This document shows, piece after piece, positions 1 through 8,208 of a stretch of 64,000 nt of DNA (the first letter of the stretch is position 1; each line of letters starts with the position of its first letter). The notes beneath the pieces are model-generated. The model worked only from the letters and a program-made list of their open reading frames with translations. It searched no databases and was not told the DNA's origin. This DNA comes from Pseudomonas sp. Tri1. Lineage in GTDB: Bacteria; Pseudomonadota; Gammaproteobacteria; Pseudomonadales; Pseudomonadaceae. The DNA lies in NCBI RefSeq assembly GCF_017968885.1, contig NZ_CP072913.1, positions 4,876,501 to 4,940,500 on the forward strand. The letters are read 5' to 3'. Made by a program: the position numbers and the translations under genes.

Positions 1-590
1 GCGTCGACCGATTGCAGGCGCTCGACCGGTTCGCGCAACGGACCGGCAGGCAGACAACGCCGGTTACCCAGGCCACGGGCGTTGTCGATCAACACCAGTT
101 CAAGGTCCCGGGCCATCCGATAATGCTGCATGCCGTCATCGGACAGGATCAGGTCCAGCGGCTCGGCTTGCAGCAGCGCCCGGACCGCGCGGCTGCGATC
201 GGGATCGATCATCAACGGCACGCCAGTGCGCTGTACGATCAATAGCGGTTCGTCGCCCGCGAGGTTGGCGCCCTGCTCGGCCTCGACCCGCCACGGCAGT
301 TGCGGCGGCTGGGCGCCGTAACCCCGGCTGACCACCCCGACCCGCAAGCCACTGCGCTGGCAGTGCTGGATCATCCACAGGATCAACGGCGTCTTGCCGG
401 TGCCGCCGACCGTGATGTTGCCGACCACGATCAGTGGCACGGGCGGTTGGTAGATCTGGCCCTCTCCCGCCAGGAAGCGCTCACGCTTACCCACTACCAC
501 CCGCCGGTACAGCCACTCCAGCGGCCGCAGCAATGTCAGGGCTGGGTGACCGTCGTACCACGCGGCAAGCAAGCGATCGGACATGGCCAT
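1..590 (-). CDS. lpxK: Tetraacyldisaccharide 4'-kinase LpxK (3' part outside window)
   Basis: LpxK phosphorylates the 4' position of the lipid A disaccharide at the inner membrane, a late step of lipid A synthesis. The N-terminal part is visible, beginning [16 protein letters not shown], followed by a membrane-proximal helix and a P-loop ([13 protein letters not shown]). Further on, the [12 protein letters not shown] segment is typical of the family. The start is at 588-590, overlapping the exbD stop as TGATG; an ATG two codons later is possible. It is the third gene of exbB-exbD-lpxK, an order usual in Pseudomonas. The gene runs off the left edge of the window. Confidence 0.95.
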   Translation of the reverse strand, partial: MAMSDRLLAAWYDGHPALTLLRPLEWLYRRVVVGKRERFLAGEGQIYQPPVPLIVVGNITVGGTGKTPLILWMIQHCQRSGLRVGVVSRGYGAQPPQLPWRVEAEQGANLAGDEPLLIVQRTGVPLMIDPDRSRAVRALLQAEPLDLILSDDGMQHYRMARDLELVLIDNARGLGNRRCLPAGPLREPVERLQSVD

Positions 591-1018
591 CAGGGTGCAG
601 GCGCCGCCTCGACCGTGGTCATGCGCAGATGGCTGAAGCCGAGCTTGCCGGCCGCGTCCATGGCGGTGATGACCGATTGATGAGGGGTCTTGCCATCGGC
701 GCTGATGGACAGCGGCAGGTTGGTGTCGCCGCCGGACTCCTTCTGCAGGGCGTCGATCAGGCTCGCCAGGTCACTCTTTGGGAGCAACTGGTTGTTCACC
801 GAGAACGCCCCTTCGGCGCTGATGGTGATTTCCAGGTTCTTGGTTTGCTGGTCTTCGGCCGGTGAGCCACTGACGGCTTGCGGCAATTCAACCTTGAGCT
901 GGGTTTCCCGGGTGAAGGTGGTGGTCACGACGAAAAACAGCAGCAGGATGAACACCACGTCAATCAGCGACGCGAGGTTGATCTCGATGTTTTCCCGAGG
1001 CTTGCGGCGGAATTTCAC
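590..1018 (-). CDS. exbD: ExbD/TolR family biopolymer transport protein
   Basis: This is the small subunit of an ExbB-ExbD proton-channel motor that energises outer-membrane processes. It has 142 residues with a short cytoplasmic basic N-terminus ([16 protein letters not shown]) and one transmembrane helix at about 16-35. The helix carries the conserved aspartate in the [13 protein letters not shown] segment, and a periplasmic domain follows. It overlaps exbB by four bases (ATGA) and lpxK by one, so the three are co-transcribed. No TonB gene is adjacent. Coupling to a specific TonB cannot be read from the sequence, and a role beside lpxK and comEC is conserved synteny rather than proof of envelope function. 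Confidence 0.93.
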   Translation of the reverse strand: MKFRRKPRENIEINLASLIDVVFILLLFFVVTTTFTRETQLKVELPQAVSGSPAEDQQTKNLEITISAEGAFSVNNQLLPKSDLASLIDALQKESGGDTNLPLSISADGKTPHQSVITAMDAAGKLGFSHLRMTTVEAAPAP

Positions 1019-1650
1019 TTCTTGCCCCCGGCCAGGTCCACGTCACGGTCGCCTTGCACCACCTCGACCAGCTTGATGGCTTCCTGCTCCATGCCCACCA
1101 CGAGCTCGTCGATGCGCCGTTGCAGGAACCGATGGAAAAATACCGAAGGGATCCCCACCATCAGGCCCGCGGCGGTGGTGATCAGGGCCTTGGAAATACC
1201 ACCGGCCAATACCGAGGCGTTGGTGGTCATGCCGGAGCCGGTGAACGCGCTGAAAATGTCGATCATGCCCAGCACCGTCCCCAGCAGGCCCAGCAACGGG
1301 GCCATGGCGGCGATGGTGCCCAGGGCGTTGATATAGCGCTCCAGTTCATGGATGACGCGAGCGGCGGCCTCCTCGATGCATTCCTTCATGATCTCGCGAC
1401 CATGCTTGGAATTGGCCAGGCCCGCGGCGAGGATTTCGCCCAGGGGCGAACTGGCCCGCAGCTCCTTGAGCTTGTCCTTGTTCAGTTGCTTGTCCTTGAT
1501 CCAGACCCACACCTGCCCCAGCAGATGCTCCGGGGTCACGCGGCTGGCCCGCAGGGTCCACAGGCGTTCGGCAACGATACCCAGTGCCGCGATGGAACTC
1601 AGAATGATCGGCAACATCATCCAGCCGCCGGATTTGACCAATTCCCACAC
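1015..1650 (-). CDS. exbB: MotA/TolQ/ExbB proton channel family protein
   Basis: ExbB is the pore-forming partner of ExbD. It has three transmembrane segments, at about 8-28, 115-140 and 160-180 of 211 residues. The family-typical MAPLLGLLGTVLGMI stretch lies in the second membrane region and TTAAGLMVGIP in the third. A GTG start at 1648-1650 is chosen because GAGGGGG lies six bases upstream and the protein then begins MWELVKSGGWMM, as in Pseudomonas homologues. An upstream in-frame GTG at 1680 would add ten residues but has no comparable ribosome site. It is the first gene of exbB-exbD-lpxK. Confidence 0.93.
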   Translation of the reverse strand: MWELVKSGGWMMLPIILSSIAALGIVAERLWTLRASRVTPEHLLGQVWVWIKDKQLNKDKLKELRASSPLGEILAAGLANSKHGREIMKECIEEAAARVIHELERYINALGTIAAMAPLLGLLGTVLGMIDIFSAFTGSGMTTNASVLAGGISKALITTAAGLMVGIPSVFFHRFLQRRIDELVVGMEQEAIKLVEVVQGDRDVDLAGGKK

Positions 1651-1746
1651 AGTGACAGCCCCCTCGAAAAAGTGCGCCACTTTATCATACAGACTCGCCT
1701 TGGAGGCCCGACCTGCCGATAAGTCCGTCGCGGGAGCTGACCCCGG

Positions 1747-3993
1747 TCAATGTTCGGTCCGCAGCCCCGCAGACGGCGGATCCCGCCAATACCGCCGCTG
1801 CCCGGCCTGGGTGAATGGCGGCTCGAAGGCGCCCAGTTGCAGACGAATGGCGCCCTGTTCAGCACTGTCGTAGATCGCCATGCCCAGCCGTCGGTAACGG
1901 GCGATCACCCGGGGATGGGGATGACCGAACGCATTGCCTTGCCCCCGGGAGATCAGCACCGAATGCGGTTTGAGGCGCGACAACAACGTCATCGACGAGG
2001 AGCTGCGGCTGCCATGATGCGGGGCCGCCAGCCACTGGATGGGCAAGGCCAGCGGCCCGTCGAGCAAGGCGCGCTCAGCCTGGCTATCGATGTCGCCGGT
2101 CAGCAGCAAGCGCTCGCCGCCAGCCTCGACCAGCAAGACGCAGGACTTCTGGTTGCTTTCAAGGGCAGCGGACCATTGCCACAGCTCGAAGCTGACCCCA
2201 TCCCACTCCCAACGCTCGCCGCTATCGCATGTGCCGGCCTGCAGCTCATCAGGTAGCGCGCCCGGATCGCCACTGATCACCCGCGTCGTTGCCAGGCCGT
2301 TGTGCACAGCGCGGGCTCCACCGGCGTGATCGGCGTCAGCATGGCTGAGCAGCATCAGATCCAATGCCGGCACCCCCAGCTTACGCAACGTCGGCAGCAC
2401 GACGCGCTCGCCCGCGTCGGCCTCGCCAAAGCGCGGCCCCGCATCGTAGAGCAGGGTATGACGACGGGTGCGCACAAGCACCGCAAGCCCTTGGCCAACG
2501 TCCAGATGCCAGATTTCGGCATGGCCTTGCGGCACGCTTTCTCGCGGCGGAAAAACCAGCAACAGCAGCATCGGCCACCCCAGCACCCGCAGCGGTACGC
2601 CCTTGGGCAGCAACAGCAAAAAAGCCCCGAGAGCGGCGATGCACCAGGCCCAGAGCGGGACCGAAACAGGTATCCACGCCGGCATTCGCCCGGCAGCCAG
2701 CGCCAGCCCCTTGAACATCAGATCGAGCAAGCCACCGGCCACCCACAGCAACCCTTCACCCATGAACGGCACGGGCAACAACGCCGTGCCGAGCAGTGCC
2801 AACGGCAACACCAACAGGCTGATCCAGGGCACCGCCAGCAGGTTCACCAGTGGCCCACTGAGACTGACCGGCAAGCCCAATAGCAACAACAACGGACACA
2901 AGCCGACCGCCACCAGCCATTGGGCACGGGTCCAGGTTTGCCACCAGCGCCAGGGCCCCAGGCGAGCGCCAAAGGTGAACATCAAGATCGCCACCGCCGC
3001 AAACGATAACCAGAACCCCGGCCGCAAGCTGGCCAGCGGATCGAACACCAGTACTCCGGCGAAGGCCAGCAGCCATGCCCACCAGGGGTCCGGATGCTTG
3101 AAGCGCAAGCGCCAGAGCAGCACCAGGCCGATCATCGCGCAAGCCCGCCGCACTGGCACCTCGAACCCAGCGAGCAGGCCGTAGCCCAACGCTGCGGTGA
3201 AGGCCAGCGCGCAGGCCCAGGGCAACCACGGCAGACGCACCGGCCACACGCCATAGCGCGCCGCACCGGCTACCAGCAGGTACACCAGGCCGGCGAGCAG
3301 CCCGATGTGCTGCCCGGATATCACCAGTAAATGAACGGTGCCGGTATCTTGCAACACCTGCCAGTCATCGCGGCTCAGCCCACTTCCGTCCCCAAGCACC
3401 AAGGCCGCCAGCGCCCCGGAGCGCCCCTGGGCATCCACTTGGGCCAGAGCCTGTCGTACGCCGTCGCGCCACGCCCCCTGGGCCGCACGCAGGCGACGGC
3501 CATCCTTTACCGTACCGGTCGCCCCGATGCCTCGACTCAACAGCCAGGCTTCATAGTCGAAACCGTCTGGGTTCAGCAACCCGGAGGGCCGTTTGAGCTT
3601 CACAGCCAATCGCCAGCGCTCGCCACTGCTGACAGGCGGCCCACCGAACCAGGCCAGGCGCATCGACGACGGTAGTGGCGTGCGGCGTGAATGGGCATCG
3701 GCCAGTTCGAATCGCACCGCCCCCTCGCCGTACTGCGGCAAGCCAACGACGCGCCCTTCCACCCAACGGGTTTCGCCGTCCAGCGCGGCAGGCAACCGCT
3801 CGTCCAGCGCAAGCTGCGCCGACAGGCAGGCCCAGGCCAGCCCGAACAGGAAAAAACCGAGCGGGTAAATTCGAAACGGCACAACCATCAGCCCCAGCAC
3901 CGGCATGGCTGCAATAAGCCACGGCGGCGGCAAGGCCGGTAGAAAAACCGGGGCCAACAACCCCACTGCAAGCGCGGCCAACCCTGTGCGCAT
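1747..3993 (-). CDS. comEC: DNA internalization/competence protein ComEC/Rec2
   Basis: ComEC forms the inner-membrane channel for single-stranded DNA during transformation. The 748-residue protein has the three expected parts. An N-terminal DUF4131 region follows two membrane helices. The central competence domain is polytopic, with a GDGSGLSRDDW segment and VISGQHIG. The C-terminal metallo-beta-lactamase-like domain carries SHADADHAGG. ATG at 3991-3993 gives MRTGLAALAVG as the first membrane helix; the frame stays open eleven codons further upstream. Pseudomonas often carries comEC without demonstrated competence, so DNA uptake is inferred from the family only. It lies upstream of exbB on the same strand with a gap of about 96 bases. 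Confidence 0.93.
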   Translation of the reverse strand: MRTGLAALAVGLLAPVFLPALPPPWLIAAMPVLGLMVVPFRIYPLGFFLFGLAWACLSAQLALDERLPAALDGETRWVEGRVVGLPQYGEGAVRFELADAHSRRTPLPSSMRLAWFGGPPVSSGERWRLAVKLKRPSGLLNPDGFDYEAWLLSRGIGATGTVKDGRRLRAAQGAWRDGVRQALAQVDAQGRSGALAALVLGDGSGLSRDDWQVLQDTGTVHLLVISGQHIGLLAGLVYLLVAGAARYGVWPVRLPWLPWACALAFTAALGYGLLAGFEVPVRRACAMIGLVLLWRLRFKHPDPWWAWLLAFAGVLVFDPLASLRPGFWLSFAAVAILMFTFGARLGPWRWWQTWTRAQWLVAVGLCPLLLLLGLPVSLSGPLVNLLAVPWISLLVLPLALLGTALLPVPFMGEGLLWVAGGLLDLMFKGLALAAGRMPAWIPVSVPLWAWCIAALGAFLLLLPKGVPLRVLGWPMLLLLVFPPRESVPQGHAEIWHLDVGQGLAVLVRTRRHTLLYDAGPRFGEADAGERVVLPTLRKLGVPALDLMLLSHADADHAGGARAVHNGLATTRVISGDPGALPDELQAGTCDSGERWEWDGVSFELWQWSAALESNQKSCVLLVEAGGERLLLTGDIDSQAERALLDGPLALPIQWLAAPHHGSRSSSSMTLLSRLKPHSVLISRGQGNAFGHPHPRVIARYRRLGMAIYDSAEQGAIRLQLGAFEPPFTQAGQRRYWRDPPSAGLRTEH

Positions 3994-4138
3994 AACCCCG
4001 TCCTTGAGAGTCCTCTCTCCAGGCATAGCCGGTCAGGGGCACCCTTGGCGTTATCAATTGTCACAAAGTCTGAATCTACCCGCCGTAGAATCCGGACATA
4101 CTTGCGGCTTTACTGCTTTGAACCGACCGAGAAGCCTT

Positions 4139-4654
4139 ATGCCCCGGCGCCTATTCAAACGTTACATGCCAGACCCAGAGAGTATTCGGGAACACAAATC
4201 CTTACGTTTTCTCGGCACCCTGTTGCACGACCCCAACCTCTGGCACCTCAATCGCCATTCCGTGGCCAGGGCGATGGCCGTTGGTCTGTTTGCCGCTTTC
4301 CTGCCGATCCCCTTGCAGATGTTGCTGGCCGCGGCTCTGGCCATCACGGTGCGCGGCAATATACCGATAGCGGTGAGCCTGGTCTGGCTGACCAATCCGA
4401 TCACCATGCCCGCAGTATTTTTCTGCACCTACCAGACCGGTGCCTGGCTGATGGATGTGCCTGCCCGGACGTTGCCGGAAGAACTGAGCTGGGAATGGAT
4501 CAGCGACCAGCTGTCCACTTTGTGGCAACCGTTCCTGCTGGGTTCGGTGGTGACCGGCCTGGTGCTGGGTGCCCTGGCCTACTTCATCACCATGAGCTAC
4601 TGGCGCTGGTGGGTGACCCGGCAGTGGAAACGGCGCAAGAAAAGCCGGATGTGA
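4139..4654 (+). CDS. DUF2062 domain-containing membrane protein
   Basis: This is a 171-residue protein of unknown biochemical role. A basic N-terminus (MPRRLFKRYMPDPESIREHK) leads to two or three hydrophobic segments with the LWHLNRHSVARAMAVGLFAAF and PMQMLLAAALA-like pattern of the DUF2062 family. The end is very basic (RRKKSRM). The start at 4139 is preceded by GAGAAG at a suitable distance. The open frame extends much further upstream, but that part overlaps comEC antisense and is not believable. The gene is divergent from comEC and followed by a strong bidirectional terminator. Confidence 0.85.
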   Translation: MPRRLFKRYMPDPESIREHKSLRFLGTLLHDPNLWHLNRHSVARAMAVGLFAAFLPIPLQMLLAAALAITVRGNIPIAVSLVWLTNPITMPAVFFCTYQTGAWLMDVPARTLPEELSWEWISDQLSTLWQPFLLGSVVTGLVLGALAYFITMSYWRWWVTRQWKRRKKSRM

Positions 4655-4659
4655 GATAC

Positions 4660-4695
4660 AAAAAGGCCTCCTGGGAACGGAGGCCTTTTTTGTGG
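4660..4695. terminator. Bidirectional intrinsic terminator
   Basis: The arms AAAAAGGCCTCC and GGAGGCCTTTTTT flank a TGGGAAC loop, with A and T runs on both sides. It lies between the DUF2062 gene (+) and the convergent ABC permease gene (-), and can serve both. Confidence 0.85.
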
Positions 4696-4709
4696 TTTTG
4701 TACTGACGC

Positions 4710-4735
4710 TATCGCGAGCAGGCTCGCTCCCACAG
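4710..4735. repeat. Single REP element
   Basis: TATCGCGAGCAGGCTCGCTCCCACA is one half of the REP palindrome that recurs throughout this window. It stands alone beside the terminator, between two convergent genes. Confidence 0.8.
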
Positions 4736-4741
4736 AGGGTT

Positions 4742-5521
4742 CTAGGTACGCATCCCCCGCCCACTGACCAACAACCGCGCGCAGCCGATATAAAGCACCA
4801 CGGTCGCCACCAGCATGAAGGTAATCGCGACGCTGATCTTGATGTCCGAAACCCCAAGGATGCCGTAACGGAAGGCGTTGACCATGTGCAGCACCGGGTT
4901 GGCCAGGGACACGGTCTGCCAGAACGGCGGCAGCAGTGAGATCGAGTAGAACACCCCGCCCAGGTAGGTCAGCGGCGTCAGCACGAAGGTCGGGATGATG
5001 GAGATGTCATCGAAGTTGCGCGCAAACACGGCATTGATGAAACCCAGCAGCGAAAAGATCGTCGCCGTGAGCACTACCACCAATACCGTCACCCCCAGGT
5101 GGTGCACCTGCAAATGAGTGAAGAACAGCGACAGCAGGGTCACGATCAGGCCCACCGCCAGGCCGCGCAACACGCCACCCAAGGTGTAGCCGATGAGGAT
5201 CGTATGGGGCGAAACCGGCGAGACCATCAGCTCCTCGATCGAACGCTGGAACTTGCTGCCGAAGAAGCTCGACACCACGTTGCCGTAGGAGTTGGTGATC
5301 ACCGACATCATGATCAGCCCCGGCACGATGTAGTCCATGTACGTGAAGCCGCCCATGTCGCCGATCTGCCGGCCGATCAGGTTGCCGAAGATCACGAAGT
5401 ACAAAACCATGGTGATGGCAGGCGGCAGCAAGGTCTGCGGCCAGATCCGCATGAAACGCCGGACTTCGCGGTAAACGATGGTATTGAGGGCGATGAGGTT
5501 GGGTCGCAGTTCGGAATTCAT
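4742..5521 (-). CDS. ABC-2 type transporter permease (YadH-like)
   Basis: This is the membrane subunit of a two-gene ABC exporter. The 259 residues have about six transmembrane segments and the ABC-2 family pattern, with EELMVSPVSPHTILIGYTLGG in the middle and PLTYLGGVFYSISLLP near the end. The start overlaps the stop of the upstream ATPase gene (ATGA), so translation is coupled. Close relatives are the E. coli YadGH pair. The substrate is unknown; exopolymer or lipid export is the usual guess for this family and nothing in the neighbourhood settles it. Confidence 0.9.
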   Translation of the reverse strand: MNSELRPNLIALNTIVYREVRRFMRIWPQTLLPPAITMVLYFVIFGNLIGRQIGDMGGFTYMDYIVPGLIMMSVITNSYGNVVSSFFGSKFQRSIEELMVSPVSPHTILIGYTLGGVLRGLAVGLIVTLLSLFFTHLQVHHLGVTVLVVVLTATIFSLLGFINAVFARNFDDISIIPTFVLTPLTYLGGVFYSISLLPPFWQTVSLANPVLHMVNAFRYGILGVSDIKISVAITFMLVATVVLYIGCARLLVSGRGMRT

Positions 5522-6450
5522 ACCGCCACCTTCGCCAGATTTTTCTCCACCAGGGACACGAACAACTCCTCGAGGCGATTGGTCTTGTTGCGCAGGCTCT
5601 GCACTTCAATGTGCTGCAACGCCAGTTGGGTAAACAGCCCGGTAATGCCGACGGCTTTGTCCACCTGGACTTCCAGGGTGCGGTTGTCCACCAGTCGGGC
5701 CGGATAGCCGATGAGCTGCGGCGCGACCTGCAGATCGTTTTTCAGGTCCAGCAGAAAGGTTTCCACATGCAGCTGGCTGAGCAACTGCCGCATGCTGGTG
5801 TTCTCGACGATGGTACCGTGGTCGATGATGCCGATGTTGCGGCACAGCTGCTCGGCCTCTTCCAGGTAGTGCGTGGTGAGGATGATGGTGATGCCTTTCT
5901 GGTTCAATTCAGTCAGGAAGGTCCACATTGAACGACGCAGCTCGATGTCCACACCCGCGGTCGGTTCGTCGAGGATCAGCAGGCGCGGCTCGTGCACCAG
6001 CGCACGGGCGATCATCAGCCGACGCTTCATGCCACCGGACAATGAACGGGACGGCACGTCACGCTTGTCCCACAATCCCAACTGAGTCAGGTACTGCTCG
6101 GCGCGCTCGTTGGCGATCTTCGGCGGGATGCCGTAGTAGCCCGCCTGGGTCACGACGATGTCGAAGGTCTTTTCGAACTGATTGAAATTGAACTCCTGGG
6201 GCACTACGCCAATGCAACGCTTGAGGGCGGCGGGCTCGCGGTCCAGGTCATGGCCGAAGATATTCACCGTGCCGCTGGTTTTGTTCACCAGGGTGGAAAG
6301 AATGCCGATGGTGGTGGATTTGCCGGCACCATTGGGGCCGAGCAAGGCGAAAAAGTCACCTTCGGCGACGTCCAGATCGATACCACTCAAGGCCTGGAAA
6401 CCGTTGCCGTAGGTTTTGGTTAGCTGCCGGATGGACAGAGCGGAACTCAT
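5518..6450 (-). CDS. ABC transporter ATP-binding protein (YadG-like)
   Basis: This is the ATPase partner of the downstream permease, 310 residues. Walker A (GPNGAGKST), the Q-loop region, the signature SLSGGMKRRLMIA, Walker B (LLILDEPTAGVD) and the H-loop (LTTHYLEEAE) are all present. The roughly 80-residue C-terminal extension is typical of exporter ATPases with accessory substrate or dimer contacts. ATG at 6448-6450 begins MSSALSIRQLTKTYG. The frame stays open 34 codons further upstream, but that peptide has no homology-like features. It forms a tight operon with the permease. Confidence 0.9.
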   Translation of the reverse strand: MSSALSIRQLTKTYGNGFQALSGIDLDVAEGDFFALLGPNGAGKSTTIGILSTLVNKTSGTVNIFGHDLDREPAALKRCIGVVPQEFNFNQFEKTFDIVVTQAGYYGIPPKIANERAEQYLTQLGLWDKRDVPSRSLSGGMKRRLMIARALVHEPRLLILDEPTAGVDIELRRSMWTFLTELNQKGITIILTTHYLEEAEQLCRNIGIIDHGTIVENTSMRQLLSQLHVETFLLDLKNDLQVAPQLIGYPARLVDNRTLEVQVDKAVGITGLFTQLALQHIEVQSLRNKTNRLEELFVSLVEKNLAKVAV

Positions 6451-6580
6451 ATCGGATTTATGCACCAAGAAGGAGGAAAGAATGAGATAAGGGCGCGCGG
6501 CGAGCAATACAACCACGGCACGAAGGCAATGGTGCGTGGCGTCGCCGCACAAGTACAGTCACGTGTGTCGATAGTAAGTA

Positions 6581-7204
6581 TTAAGTTAACGCGGTCATGA
6601 CGGCCTTGCGGTAAGCCGTACGCGCTTGCAGCCGCGCGTACCAGGCCTGTAGATGCGGCCTCGCAGCCCGTTCGATGGGCATCTCGAACCAGGCATAAAT
6701 GAAACTGCCGAGGGGGATATCGCCCATGCCGATTTCATCACCCGAGAGGTAAGGCTGTTCACTCAAGGCCTGCTCGACCATCGCCAGCAAATCTTCGCAC
6801 TCCTTGATCGCCGCCTTGATAGCCGGCCAATCCTGCTGCTCGGCCGGGGTGCGCAAGACACCCCAGAACACCGTGCGAAACGGTCCGGCAAAGGACGACG
6901 TGATCCAGTCCATCCATTTTTCAGCCGTGGCCCGAGCCCGGAGGTCGGTCGGATACCAGGCCGATCCCGCTGCATGGCGAGCCGCCAGGTAGCGCACGAT
7001 GGTGTTGGATTCCCAGAGCACGAAACCGTCGTCTTCGATCATCGGCACGCGACCGTTGGGGTTCTTCGCGCGATACTCGGGCGTATCGACCACTCCAAAT
7101 GCACCGCCAGCGTCGATGGCCTCGTAGGCCAACCCCAGCTCCTCGGCGCACCACAGTGCCTTGCGCACATTCGATGAGTTTTTCCGGCCCCAGATCTTCA
7201 GCAT
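6581..7204 (-). CDS. Glutathione S-transferase family protein
   Basis: This cytosolic GST-fold protein has 207 residues. The N-terminal thioredoxin-like domain begins MLKIWGRKNSSNVRK, with the serine of the NSSN turn in the position that activates glutathione in many bacterial GSTs. NGRVPMIEDDGFVLWESN contains the cis-proline and the E-S pair that binds the glutathione gamma-glutamyl group. A helical C-terminal domain follows. ATG at 7202-7204 is preferred, with GAGGAAG upstream; the longer frame adds 40 unlikely residues. The substrate is unknown. Confidence 0.88.
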   Translation of the reverse strand: MLKIWGRKNSSNVRKALWCAEELGLAYEAIDAGGAFGVVDTPEYRAKNPNGRVPMIEDDGFVLWESNTIVRYLAARHAAGSAWYPTDLRARATAEKWMDWITSSFAGPFRTVFWGVLRTPAEQQDWPAIKAAIKECEDLLAMVEQALSEQPYLSGDEIGMGDIPLGSFIYAWFEMPIERAARPHLQAWYARLQARTAYRKAVMTALT

Positions 7205-7248
7205 CACGGCTTCCTCGATGGATAAATGCCGCAGCAGCATACGCCGGA

Positions 7249-7908
7249 TCAGCCGTGACTCAAATCGCCCTGCATGTCCCCCAGCAGGAGCGGCACTTGA
7301 TCGCCGAACAGGTGCGGATAGCATTTTTCCAGGTGCTCGAAGAAGAACGCTTCGGGCACATCGACGAACTGGCCGTGGTCGGTGACGTACTCCATCAGCT
7401 TGGCGCCTTGACGGTTGAACGGATGGAAAACACTGTCCTGGCGACCGTCGAACTCCAGCGGTGCCACATCGAACAACTCACACAGGCCCTGGTTGAACGC
7501 CGGAGTGGCTTTGACCCAGCGGTCGTTCAGGTACAGCTCGGTATAACCATGCATGGCGAACACATCGCTCTTGAGCAATTCCAGCAGGCGCGGCGTGGAC
7601 AGGTGATTGCGTACGTCCGCCAGGCCGATGCGTGCCGGAATGTCGCAATGCCGGGCGCAGCCAGCCAGCAAGGTGGCCTTGGGCACGCAATAACTTTCGC
7701 CTGACGCCAGCGCGTAGCTGCCGCGCAGGGTCGCCGGGTCGCGACTGAAGGTGTAAGGGTTGTACCGCACGGCCTCGCGCACCGCGTAATAAAGGCTGAT
7801 GGCTTGCTCGAGCGGCTCGCGGCCTGCGCCGCGATGGGTTTCGCTGAACTCGATGACGGCCGGATGATCGCTGTCGATGAACTGGCCGGGGTTCAGGTAT
7901 TGCTGCAT
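7249..7908 (-). CDS. Transglutaminase-like cysteine peptidase/transferase domain protein
   Basis: This 219-residue cytosolic protein has the transglutaminase core. A cysteine lies in ESYCVPKATLLAGCAR and a histidine in MHGYTELYLNDRW. The expected third residue (usually Asp) is less clear, because the region reads VKATPAFN. ATG at 7906-7908 (MQQYLNPGQF) follows GAGGTCTTCCCC, which gives a ribosome site. The reaction is not known. It stands between a GST and divergent fadE, the same neighbourhood I recall from P. aeruginosa PA2813-PA2815. Confidence 0.82.
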   Translation of the reverse strand: MQQYLNPGQFIDSDHPAVIEFSETHRGAGREPLEQAISLYYAVREAVRYNPYTFSRDPATLRGSYALASGESYCVPKATLLAGCARHCDIPARIGLADVRNHLSTPRLLELLKSDVFAMHGYTELYLNDRWVKATPAFNQGLCELFDVAPLEFDGRQDSVFHPFNRQGAKLMEYVTDHGQFVDVPEAFFFEHLEKCYPHLFGDQVPLLLGDMQGDLSHG

Positions 7909-8208
7909 GGGGAAGACCTCTGGAGAAACATCACCGCCCCTCAGGGTCGGACTCGGTCCTTGTGTCGACTGGACCTGACTGTGTCCGAGTTTATCCACAG
8001 CCCACATCCAGCAATAACGGCATTTACGCCAAACAATGGCGTTTTCTCACTTTGTTAACGAACGATTTCCCACGGCTGTTGCCAACCAGACTGGCGCAAT
8101 GCATCCAGGGTTTCCCACGAAATCAATCACATCGCGCTGACCACCGCTTCTGCAGATGCCGTCTAAGCTCTGAGGGTCGGTTTTGCCCTGGTTCACGGAG
8201 GATTACAT
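7909..8208. promoter_or_regulatory. Divergent intergenic region, transglutaminase-like gene / fadE
   Basis: This 300-base region separates two divergent genes and must hold both promoters. An isolated TTATCCACA occurs at 7990-7998. Near 8030 a CAAAC and a GTTTT lie six bases apart. I cannot assign a convincing promoter or operator. The fadE ribosome site GGAGGA is at about 8197-8203. Confidence 0.4.

Noticed and set aside
7990..7998. A perfect DnaA-box-like TTATCCACA
   Set aside because: It is alone; no box cluster, AT-rich unwinding element or dnaA/dnaN gene is near, so it is no origin.
8030..8052. CAAAC-N6-GTTTT as a possible PsrA operator upstream of fadE
   Set aside because: The spacing is longer than the usual two to four bases and the second half is imperfect.
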